Source: Bowmanella denitrificans (GTDB taxonomy: Bacteria > Pseudomonadota > Gammaproteobacteria > Enterobacterales > Alteromonadaceae). From it: 64,000 nt of DNA. Positions 34,528 through 41,692 of the stretch are shown here, one piece after another. A program made the position numbers and the translations under genes. The stretch lies in assembly GCF_039522935.1 (NCBI RefSeq), contig NZ_BAAAEI010000010.1:186001-250000 (forward strand). The letters are read 5' to 3'. The notes beneath the pieces were generated by a model. It was given only the letters and a program-made list of their open reading frames with translations. It did not search any database and was not told the DNA's origin. Every line of letters begins with the position of its first letter. The first letter of the stretch is position 1.

Positions 34528-34709
34528 ATGCTTTATACTGTCGCGTGCGAGGCTGCATCCTACCCCAGTTAGTCTGCCACTGTCCATGTGCATCCAGGCA
34601 TTATTCTGCTGCTGCGCGTTGATGTTTGTCATTGACCCACAGGCAAGCAACTCGAGCAACACAATTGCCTTGAGTAATGCTTTGAGCCAACAGCCTCAGA
34701 TTAGTTCCG

Positions 34710-35267
34710 TTACAACCATAGCAGCCAGGCGATGGCGGGCAGTGTTATCCCTGATGCAGTAAGCCAGTATTTATACTTACCTTTACTCATCCACAGTCCA
34801 CTAAAGGCAAGGAAAAGCAGGAACAGTGCAAAGATATCCGCTATCCACACCCACAAACCGCCAGCTTCGTTCAGATGCAATTGGTTAAATTGCTTTAGCA
34901 ACGGACGAGCCTGAAGCTTTTCCTGTCTTGCCATTCCTTGTTGACGGTTGATTGATATAGTACCTTGCTCCTCAGTGAAAATCTTCAACTGATGAGGGCT
35001 TTCCCAAATGCGGGCTTTGATACGAACTGACAACCCTGATTTCTGTTGAAAACTCTTTACCATCTCGGTTGCATCGCTTTGTTCATCGATATCATCTAGT
35101 TTGAATTCGTGCAGGGCAACCTTGTAATTGGGATCCCAATCTCGGCTGTGATTCAATGCCAGGCCTGACAGACTGAACACGACTACCAAGCCAATACAGA
35201 CAAAACCCACATCGCCATGTAACCGACGGATTAACCTGTGCCAGTTTGTTGAGTTGGCTCTAGTCAA
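34710..35267 (-). CDS. PepSY-associated membrane protein
   Basis: 185 residues from a TTG at 35267, with GGAG nine bases upstream; the start overlaps the end of the previous gene by eight bases. An ORF from further upstream exists but lies inside the other gene. The protein has NWHRLIRRLHGDVGF before the first TM (~17-40), a periplasmic region (~45-125) and two C-terminal TMs (~135-180). The arginine-histidine N-terminus with TM and C-terminal TM pair is the PepSY_TM pattern, often found next to TonB-dependent siderophore or heme receptors. It may take part in reductive release of iron; that is inference. Confidence 0.8.
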   Translation of the reverse strand: MTRANSTNWHRLIRRLHGDVGFVCIGLVVVFSLSGLALNHSRDWDPNYKVALHEFKLDDIDEQSDATEMVKSFQQKSGLSVRIKARIWESPHQLKIFTEEQGTISINRQQGMARQEKLQARPLLKQFNQLHLNEAGGLWVWIADIFALFLLFLAFSGLWMSKGKYKYWLTASGITLPAIAWLLWL

Positions 35268-35733
35268 GAATAGTGACTCCTGTGGGGCTGAAGCGATAGA
35301 TTCGAATGCCCTCTGACATCGCTTCCGATTCCACTGGCTGGCCAACCTCTTTGGCCTGATGACTCATATATTCACGGGTTTGCTCTGGGTCCAGGTCGAT
35401 AGCCTGTAATTGTCCGGTGGCCAGCGCCTTATGGCCCAATTTACTCATCGGGAAAACCATATCTCCATCTCTAACCTTAATCACAAGGCGATCAAAACTT
35501 TGTTCTGTGGCAAGTTCCATCCAGCATCCCCGTTTTTTGCAAACCTTAGTAATCACCCCTTCAATGGTCAGTTTCTGACCTAAGTATTCGTCTGGCTTTT
35601 GCATCAGGATGTTAAGTGACAGCGGAGTGGTGTCGTCTGCACCTGTGCCGAAGGTTAATGGTTCCGCCTGAGCGGACAGCGTTATCAAGGACAGAAGGCC
35701 TATAACATTAAGATGCTTTATGAGTATGTTCAC
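35260..35733 (-). CDS. DUF4920-like secreted protein
   Basis: 157 residues from GTG 35733, with AAAGGAG six bases upstream (the longer ORF start at 35766 has no such site). The signal peptide is MNILIKHLNVIGLLSLI up to AQA. The mature domain has LNILMQKPDEYLGQKLTIEG, the Cys pair VCKKRGCWMEL and VIKVRDGDMVFPMSKLG. The C-x4-C-W-M arrangement is typical for DUF4920, an OB-fold-like periplasmic family of unknown function. It is cotranscribed with the PepSY protein and divergent from the TonB receptor. Confidence 0.8.
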   Translation of the reverse strand: MNILIKHLNVIGLLSLITLSAQAEPLTFGTGADDTTPLSLNILMQKPDEYLGQKLTIEGVITKVCKKRGCWMELATEQSFDRLVIKVRDGDMVFPMSKLGHKALATGQLQAIDLDPEQTREYMSHQAKEVGQPVESEAMSEGIRIYRFSPTGVTILD

Positions 35734-35859
35734 TCCGTTCTCCTTTCCAGAAAGTGCCTTAAACACAATGTGTTAACAAAATATACATATATCAATTAGT
35801 AATAAATTATTATTGCATTTGCTGATTTGTATCGCTAGTCTGTGCGCGCATTTTATAAT

Positions 35860-35878
35860 AATGCGAATGGTTAGCATT
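35860..35878. promoter_or_regulatory. Fur-like palindrome upstream of the TonB receptor gene
   Basis: AATGCGAATGGTTAGCATT has arms AATGC/GCATT and resembles half of the Fur consensus GATAATGATAATCATTATC. It lies in the 169-base region between divergent genes, 25 bases before the receptor ATG. An AT-rich stretch (35765-35860) flanks it. Iron control is plausible; a Zur-type site is an alternative. Confidence 0.45.
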
Positions 35879-35902
35879 ACAATTAAAGGATGAAAACAGC
35901 AC

Positions 35903-38137
35903 ATGAAATTAGGAATCTCTCATTCCCTTGTCGCCTTCGCCGTTTCCAGCGCATTGCCTCTCACCGTAAAAGCACAGCCCAATCAAGAGAACCAAATTGA
36001 GAAAGTGGAGGTCATTGGTCACAAACTGAGTCTGGTGAATCAGGACGTTGCCGCCTCGGTATCCATTTTGGGCAGTGAGGAAATACAGCGTAATCAGGAA
36101 TCAGAGCTGACTAACCTGCTAAGGGAACTGCCAGGAGTAGAAATGAATGGCAGTGTCAGTCCCTTGTCGGGTCAACCAGCCATCCGTGGCTTGTATGGAG
36201 AACGGATCCATATCTCTGTTGACAATGTTAAGCGTAAAACAGAATCCGATGGTTCCAGTAATATTGCAACTATCAACAGCCTGGGGGTGGATCCGGCGCA
36301 ACTGAAACTCGTGCAGGTGCTACGTGGTGCCGACTCTCTGACCGTGGGCTCTGGTGCAGTGGGCGGCAGTATTCGGATGGTTACTAAAGATGCCGCCGAC
36401 TACCTGAATCACCAGGATGGTTTAGGTGTCAGACTGTCATCCGCTTATCAGGGAGCCAGTGATGCAGTGACGCTGGGCGCGTCTTCATTCAGCCTTAATG
36501 GTAACTTGGACACTGTGTTTAATGTTAGCCGGGTAGATTTTTCTGATGTGGATATTGTCGGCGACAGGCAGATCGGTGGCGAGGGTATTCCCGCTTTAGA
36601 AAAGATTCGCAATGACTCATCCCGTAGCAATGTGTCGCTGAAAAGTACCTGGCAGATTGGTCCAGTACACAGGCTAAAAGGTAAAGTTGACTGGAGTGAG
36701 ACCGAATCCAAAGATCAACCATATAGTCAGCGTATGGATCTGGCACTAGCCTATCCAACTTTGAAAGAAAACTACCAGAATGACTATCTGGAAGGTTCAC
36801 TGTTGTACAGCTATCAACCCGACAGCCATTGGGTGGATCTGGATATTCATGCGACCTTCTCTGAAAAGAATATGGAGAAACAAACTCGGGGTTATATTCC
36901 CAGAGGGGAAAACCGAATCAGCTACGATGCGGACAACAACTGGAGTAACAAAAGAAAAGGTCTGCGCTTGTCCAACCTGTCAATTGTGCAAGCTGCAGTT
37001 GAACATAAAGTCGCACTTGAGCTTAATTATGAGCGGGAAGACTTCAGTCAGAAGCAATGGGATCTGAGTACTGCTGAAAACAAACTGACGAGTTTTTATG
37101 GTAACAGTAATGCTACTAACGTCTCTGTGTCGCTGATTGACCAAGTCGAGTTGTTTTCCCAGCGCCTGTTGCTCACAGCGGGTGGCCGATACGACAGCTA
37201 CAAAAGAGACAATAGCCTGTTTGCCAGCTATGCAGGTAATGATGATGGCGAGTTTTCCAGTGAAGTGGGATTAACCTTCAGGGCAACCGATAACCTGAAT
37301 TTTTACCTGAAACGCGCTGAAGCGTTTCGTGCGCCATCAGTGCAAGAACTGTATAAAAAAGATGAATGGCGCTGTCATATAGGCGGTAAGATTTGCTATC
37401 AGGAGCCGCAGCCTGACTTGAAGCCGGAAACCTCTGACAATCTGGAAGCCGGTTTTGGCTTGCATTGGACAGACACCGCCTATGCCGATCAATTTGGCTT
37501 TAAGTTTATCTACTTTGACAATGAAATTAACAACTACATCGATAACGTTCCTTTTATGTACTACTTCGACAGCGAAGGTAACAAGCAGTTGGGCTCCCCG
37601 GGCCCTGAGCCAGCGAATGGCGTACCAGTAGCGACCCATAGGGATTACAGCGCAAAAAATATCAGTCAGCTGAAAAACCGGGGCATTGAAGTAGAAATAG
37701 ACTATCGTCTTGGTGCTTTGTCAGCGTATCTGGGCTATTCCACCATAAATATGGATGTTTTTGGTGTACCGAATTTCTTCCTGGGGACGGTGGAGCAACA
37801 ATGGCAGCCATATAGCGAAGCACCAGCAGACAAGATGACTTTGAATCTGAATTACCAGTTACGGCCGGATCTTAATATTGGCGGGCAGATGTTGGCCTAT
37901 GGGAAACAGGACAGGCTGTCCCAGCTGTACCTTGAAAATGGTTATGGTACTGAATCCTACCGCGTGTTCAATTTGAACCTGAGCTATCAGGGGCTGGGCG
38001 TGTTCGAAGGGGTAACGCTGGTGGCTGGGGTGGACAATCTAACTAACGAACGTTACTTGCGAGCACCGGCTAGTGAAGCAAGAGATCCTGCTGAAGTGGG
38101 CAGAAACTACAAAGTCAGTTTGTATTATCAATTCTAA
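35903..38137 (+). CDS. TonB-dependent outer membrane receptor (hemoglobin/heme type)
   Basis: 744 residues. The signal peptide runs to about residue 25 (AVSSALPLTVKA). The TonB box-like KVEVIGHK leads into a plug domain with LTNLLRELPGVEMNG, PAIRGLYGERIHISVDNV and LRGADSLTVGSGAVGG, then a 22-strand-type barrel. FRAPSVQELY, the common LKPETSDNLEAG and the last residues YKVSLYYQF are seen. The plug and FRAPS motif fit the hemoglobin/transferrin/lactoferrin receptor group. A Cys pair in WRCHIGGKICYQ could be a disulfide in an extracellular loop. The likely substrate is heme or another iron chelate, not determined. A Fur-like palindrome lies upstream. Confidence 0.9.
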   Translation: MKLGISHSLVAFAVSSALPLTVKAQPNQENQIEKVEVIGHKLSLVNQDVAASVSILGSEEIQRNQESELTNLLRELPGVEMNGSVSPLSGQPAIRGLYGERIHISVDNVKRKTESDGSSNIATINSLGVDPAQLKLVQVLRGADSLTVGSGAVGGSIRMVTKDAADYLNHQDGLGVRLSSAYQGASDAVTLGASSFSLNGNLDTVFNVSRVDFSDVDIVGDRQIGGEGIPALEKIRNDSSRSNVSLKSTWQIGPVHRLKGKVDWSETESKDQPYSQRMDLALAYPTLKENYQNDYLEGSLLYSYQPDSHWVDLDIHATFSEKNMEKQTRGYIPRGENRISYDADNNWSNKRKGLRLSNLSIVQAAVEHKVALELNYEREDFSQKQWDLSTAENKLTSFYGNSNATNVSVSLIDQVELFSQRLLLTAGGRYDSYKRDNSLFASYAGNDDGEFSSEVGLTFRATDNLNFYLKRAEAFRAPSVQELYKKDEWRCHIGGKICYQEPQPDLKPETSDNLEAGFGLHWTDTAYADQFGFKFIYFDNEINNYIDNVPFMYYFDSEGNKQLGSPGPEPANGVPVATHRDYSAKNISQLKNRGIEVEIDYRLGALSAYLGYSTINMDVFGVPNFFLGTVEQQWQPYSEAPADKMTLNLNYQLRPDLNIGGQMLAYGKQDRLSQLYLENGYGTESYRVFNLNLSYQGLGVFEGVTLVAGVDNLTNERYLRAPASEARDPAEVGRNYKVSLYYQF

Positions 38138-38152
38138 AGAGTTGATCGAAAC

Positions 38153-38197
38153 ACTAAAAAAGCCCGCTACTCTTGCTGATATTTGTGAGTAGCGGGC
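38153..38197 (-). terminator. Terminator of recN
   Basis: An 11-bp stem GCCCGCTACTC (38162-38172) / GAGTAGCGGGC (38187-38197) with a 14-base loop. On the minus strand it runs into TTTTTT, so it serves recN; the plus strand has no U tract after it. Confidence 0.8.
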
Positions 38198-38272
38198 CCT
38201 CCACGCTTAACACTTTTCTTATCCCTTAATGGGGCAGTATTTATAAAACCCAATACTTGTTTGTTGGATATA

Positions 38273-39940
38273 TTATAGGCCTAATAGTTCCCGGGCATTG
38301 GCGATTGCTGTATCCGTCAACTTATCGCCAGCCAATAGTCTGGCCAGCTCTTCAATACGTTGTTGTTGTTCAAGCGCCAGCATATGGGTTTCTGTGGTTT
38401 TACCATCACTGAATTTGGTGACCAGCATCTGATGCTGAGCACAAGCGGCTACCTGAGGTAAATGGGTCACACACAATACCTGCAGCCTTTCTCCCAATCT
38501 TCGCAGTAACTGCCCTACCACTGATGCGGTTGGCCCGCTAATGCCGGTGTCCACTTCGTCAAATATCATGGTGGGCACCTGGTGACTGGCACTGGCAATA
38601 ACCTGTACCGCCAGGCCGATACGCGAAAGCTCACCACCTGAGGCGACTTTTTCGAGCAGATCAGCGGGCTGGCCTGGATTGGTGGCCACCATAAAATGAA
38701 CCTGATCCAAACCATAGCGGCTGGCTGCTTGCTCGGCGGTAAAATCCACTGCAATACAAAAGCAGGCCTGGTTCATATTCATCAGCCTGATTTGGCTTTG
38801 CACCTCACCCGCCAGCTTTTGCGCGGCTTTTGTACGGGATTCACTCAATGCTTGTGCCGATTCAATATAGGCTTGCTGCAACGCATCAAGCTTACTGGCT
38901 AATTCGCCGAGCAGGTCATCATCCTGTTGTAACTGAGCAAACTCATCCAGTAACTGCTGGTGGTATTGGTAAAGTCCTTCCGGCAATATCTGGTGTTTGC
39001 GTGCCAGCTCCATCGCGCGGGAGAAGCGTGCTTCCACTTGCTGCATCCGGAAAGGATCTACTTCAAGACTGTCTATATAATCACGTAGTTGTTGCGACGC
39101 TTCGTCCACCTGAATATTGGCTTCGGTCAACATCTCTACTATTGGGGTCAGGCTGGCATCGTGTTCCTGTAGCTCTGAGAGTCTGTCTACTGCGTGCTGA
39201 ATAATCGACAAGGCATTGATATCATCCGCATCGTATAACTGGTGAAAGCTCATTTGCGATTGTTCCAGCAATGACTGGCTATGGCTCAATCGTTTATGTT
39301 CCACTTCCAGTTGCTCGAATTCCCCTTCTTCAATGGCAAATTCGTTTAATTCCTGAACCTGATAATCCAGAAGCTGACGTCTGGCTTCACGTTGTTGCTG
39401 ACTCTCCTGCAAGGCTTGATAGTGTTTGCGGCTTTCCTGTAACTGCTGATAACAAGCGGCCACCTGTTGTAACAGGGCAGGGTGGGCAGCATAGCTGTCC
39501 AGTAATTCGCGCTGTACATCCGCTTTGAGTAATTGCTGGTGGGCGTGTTGGCCATGAATATTCACCAGATACTGCCCCAGGTTTTTTAACTGCTGCAACG
39601 ATACGGGGGAACCATTGATATATGCCTTGGAACGCCCTTCGGCAGAAATAACCCGGCGGATAACACATTCTTCGTCATCTTCCAGTAGTTCCTGATCTGC
39701 AAGCCACTGCCGGGCAACAGGAAGAGTTGGCAGAGAAAAGCACGCAGTAATCTCCGCTTTATCCGCTCCTTTTCTTACCATGCCGGCTTCTGCCCGGTCT
39801 CCAAGGCACAACCCCAGTGCATCTATTGCAATGGATTTACCGGCACCGGTTTCACCGGTAATGGCGGTCATCCCCTGTTGAAAGTCAATTTCCAGCGATT
39901 GGACAATAGCGAAGTTACGTACAGAAAGTTGCAGCAGCAT
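38273..39940 (-). CDS. recN: DNA repair protein RecN
   Basis: A 555-residue SMC-like ATPase. Walker A is ITGETGAGKSIAIDALGLCL, a long coiled coil spans about 150-370, the ABC signature region is VASGGELSRIGLAVQVI, and Walker B is IFDEVDTGISGPTASVVG. RecN helps double-strand break repair with RecA. Two LexA-like boxes stand 9-46 bases upstream of the ATG, and the nearer one covers the ribosome-site region, which indicates SOS control as in E. coli. Length is typical (E. coli 553). Confidence 0.97.
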   Translation of the reverse strand: MLLQLSVRNFAIVQSLEIDFQQGMTAITGETGAGKSIAIDALGLCLGDRAEAGMVRKGADKAEITACFSLPTLPVARQWLADQELLEDDEECVIRRVISAEGRSKAYINGSPVSLQQLKNLGQYLVNIHGQHAHQQLLKADVQRELLDSYAAHPALLQQVAACYQQLQESRKHYQALQESQQQREARRQLLDYQVQELNEFAIEEGEFEQLEVEHKRLSHSQSLLEQSQMSFHQLYDADDINALSIIQHAVDRLSELQEHDASLTPIVEMLTEANIQVDEASQQLRDYIDSLEVDPFRMQQVEARFSRAMELARKHQILPEGLYQYHQQLLDEFAQLQQDDDLLGELASKLDALQQAYIESAQALSESRTKAAQKLAGEVQSQIRLMNMNQACFCIAVDFTAEQAASRYGLDQVHFMVATNPGQPADLLEKVASGGELSRIGLAVQVIASASHQVPTMIFDEVDTGISGPTASVVGQLLRRLGERLQVLCVTHLPQVAACAQHQMLVTKFSDGKTTETHMLALEQQQRIEELARLLAGDKLTDTAIANARELLGL

Positions 39941-39948
39941 ATAGTTAC

Positions 39949-39964
39949 CTGGTTATCCATACAG
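39949..39964 (-). promoter_or_regulatory. LexA (SOS) box 1 of recN
   Basis: On the minus strand CTGTATGGATAACCAG: CTGT-N8-CCAG, one mismatch from the CTGT-N8-ACAG consensus. It lies nine bases upstream of the recN ATG and overlaps the ribosome-site region, so binding would block expression. Confidence 0.6.
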
Positions 39965-39970
39965 ATTTAT

Positions 39971-39986
39971 ATGTAACTATATACAG
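39971..39986 (-). promoter_or_regulatory. LexA (SOS) box 2 of recN
   Basis: On the minus strand CTGTATATAGTTACAT: CTGT-N8-ACAT, one mismatch from consensus with the usual AT-rich centre. Its centre is 22 bases from that of box 1, about two helical turns. E. coli recN also has several boxes. Confidence 0.7.
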
Positions 39987-40117
39987 TATTTTGGGCTTGT
40001 CTATACAGTAGCGGATAAATAATTTTGTAATCAGCAACAACCAAAGTCTGAAGCTGGCTTATCCAGATATACCTTTTGCTTCCTGATGCCTGATTATTGC
40101 TGGAAGGTCTGCTTCAC

Positions 40118-40294
40118 TCAGGCCTGAGTGTCTACAACCGTCCCTACGCGCTGATTGGGATCGGGTTGACTACGCTGATTTTCCAACTCTGCCTGACGTT
40201 GCTGCTGGTCTGCCTGCCGCACTTCCTGCTGCTCCTGGCGGGGTTGTGGCTGTACACTTTGTACATTGGTACCTGAGACTGAACCGACTTCCAT
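40118..40294 (-). CDS. Short Gln-rich hypothetical protein
   Basis: A 58-residue ORF starting MEVGSVSGTNVQSVQPQP and ending GTVVDTQA. AAGGTG sits eight bases upstream of the ATG. The middle is rich in Gln/Arg/Glu (EVRQADQQQRQAELENQR) and is likely a charged helix. There is no signal peptide or TM. The gene falls between recN and tesA on the same strand as both. The end VVDTQA loosely recalls the end IDTYV of the small protein at 7536-7853. The good ribosome site is the main reason for calling it a gene. Confidence 0.5.
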   Translation of the reverse strand: MEVGSVSGTNVQSVQPQPRQEQQEVRQADQQQRQAELENQRSQPDPNQRVGTVVDTQA

Positions 40295-40350
40295 TTTAAT
40301 TCACCTTGTTTTGGAATCTATTGGTTGACAAAGTGTAGACCAAAGTGGGT

Positions 40351-40974
40351 TTATTGGCTTGCCAATAGAATAGGCTCAAGTTGTTTACGCATAAACTCGG
40401 CAATCAATGGCTGTGCTTCTGCATTGGGATGAATACGGTCTTTTTGCATCAGCTCTGGCTTAAGCGCAATATCTTGCAGCAAGAATGGTAACAGAGGCAC
40501 CTGATGATTGTCGGCCAGCTCATTGTAGCTGTCGGTAAACATTTTGGTGTAGCGTCTGCCGTAGTTGGTGGGAATTTGCATCTGTTGCAGCAGCACAGAT
40601 ACCCCATTTTGGCGGGCCAGTTCGATCATGGCGCTGATATTGTTTTTAAATTTGTCTACCGGGTAGCCGCGTAAACCGTCGTTACCACCAAGTTCTATCA
40701 GCAGATGGCTGGGCTGGTGTTGTTCAAGTAAACGTGGCAGCCGTGCCAGGCCACCATCGGTGGTTTCGCCACTGATGGCAGCATTAACGACAGTTATTCC
40801 TTTGTCCTGCCACGAATTTTGTAACAAACTCACCCAGCCTTGTTCTTGCTTCATGCCATAGGCTGCGCTTAGGCTGTCACCTAATACCAGTAATTTGACC
40901 TGCGCCGCCTTTAGTTGATCCGAAAAGCACAGCAGCGGTATAACAATCAGGATAACCTTGAGAGCAGAATACAC
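40351..40974 (-). CDS. tesA: TesA, periplasmic GDSL thioesterase/lysophospholipase
   Basis: 207 residues from GTG 40974, with GGAGG 11 bases upstream; other upstream starts extend into the divergent ybbA gene. The signal peptide is SALKVILIVIPLLCFSDQLK up to KAAQ. The SGNH hydrolase motifs are VLGDSLSAAYG (block I, Ser nucleophile), LIELGGNDGLRG (block III) and DRIHPNAEAQPLIAEF (block V, Asp-His). It hydrolyses acyl-CoA thioesters and lysophospholipids in the periplasm. It is divergent from ybbA-ybbP, the same arrangement as in E. coli. Confidence 0.95.
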   Translation of the reverse strand: MYSALKVILIVIPLLCFSDQLKAAQVKLLVLGDSLSAAYGMKQEQGWVSLLQNSWQDKGITVVNAAISGETTDGGLARLPRLLEQHQPSHLLIELGGNDGLRGYPVDKFKNNISAMIELARQNGVSVLLQQMQIPTNYGRRYTKMFTDSYNELADNHQVPLLPFLLQDIALKPELMQKDRIHPNAEAQPLIAEFMRKQLEPILLASQ

Positions 40975-40975
40975 G

Positions 40976-41692
40976 ATGACGTTGACCTCCAATATGATTA
41001 GTACCAAGGCCATTACCAAAATAGTGACAACCAGCCAGGGTGAGTTGCAGATCCTTCAGCCTATCAGTTTTGATGTCAAGGCCGGTGAGTCTGTTGCCAT
41101 TGTCGGTGCGTCAGGCTCCGGCAAGTCCACTTTGTTAGGTTTACTGGCCGGACTGGATCAGGTGTCTGCCGGTGAGATTATTCTTGATGGTCAGCCCCTG
41201 CACGCTATGGATGAAGAACAGCGCGCCAGGCTGCGCGGTGAAAAAGTCGGCTTTATCTTTCAGAGTTTTATGCTGGTGCAAAGCCTGACCGCACTGGAAA
41301 ATATTATGTTGCCTGCTGAAATTGCCGGGCTCAGCGATGCGCGTAAACGTGCCACTGAGGCACTGGAACAAGTTGGTTTGTCGCATCGGGGTAATCATTA
41401 TCCCAACCAGCTCAGCGGTGGTGAGCAGCAACGGGTGGCTATTGCCCGCGCGTTTATTACTCGTCCCAGAATTCTATTTGCCGATGAGCCGACCGGAAAT
41501 CTTGACGCCGCTAACGGTGAAAAAATCGAAAATCTGTTGTTTGATTTAAACCAGCAACTGGGAACAACATTGATTCTGGTCACGCACGACAGCGAATTAG
41601 CTGCGCGCTGTCAGCGCCAGCTTCGCATGCATGGTGGTGTATTGGAGGAAGCGCCGGTGTCTGGCTTTGAGGATAAACGCCATGCGGGTTGA
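40976..41692 (+). CDS. ybbA: YbbA, ABC transporter ATP-binding protein
   Basis: 238 residues from ATG 40976 (upstream 40958 and downstream 40994 are options; none has a strong ribosome site). Walker A is VGASGSGKSTLLGLLAGL, the Q-loop FIFQSFMLVQSLTALENI, signature LSGGEQQRVAIARAF, Walker B ILFADEPTGNLD, and the H-loop LVTHD. It is a LolD/MacB-type ATPase of the YbbA group. It pairs with the permease YbbP, whose gene overlaps it by 11 bases. The substrate is unknown; lipophilic or envelope cargo is suspected from the FtsX-type partner and from the tesA link. Confidence 0.93.
   Translation: MTLTSNMISTKAITKIVTTSQGELQILQPISFDVKAGESVAIVGASGSGKSTLLGLLAGLDQVSAGEIILDGQPLHAMDEEQRARLRGEKVGFIFQSFMLVQSLTALENIMLPAEIAGLSDARKRATEALEQVGLSHRGNHYPNQLSGGEQQRVAIARAFITRPRILFADEPTGNLDAANGEKIENLLFDLNQQLGTTLILVTHDSELAARCQRQLRMHGGVLEEAPVSGFEDKRHAG

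Noticed and set aside
34528..34662. Longer start for bamE
   Set aside because: It would put 45 residues in front of a clear lipoprotein signal peptide.
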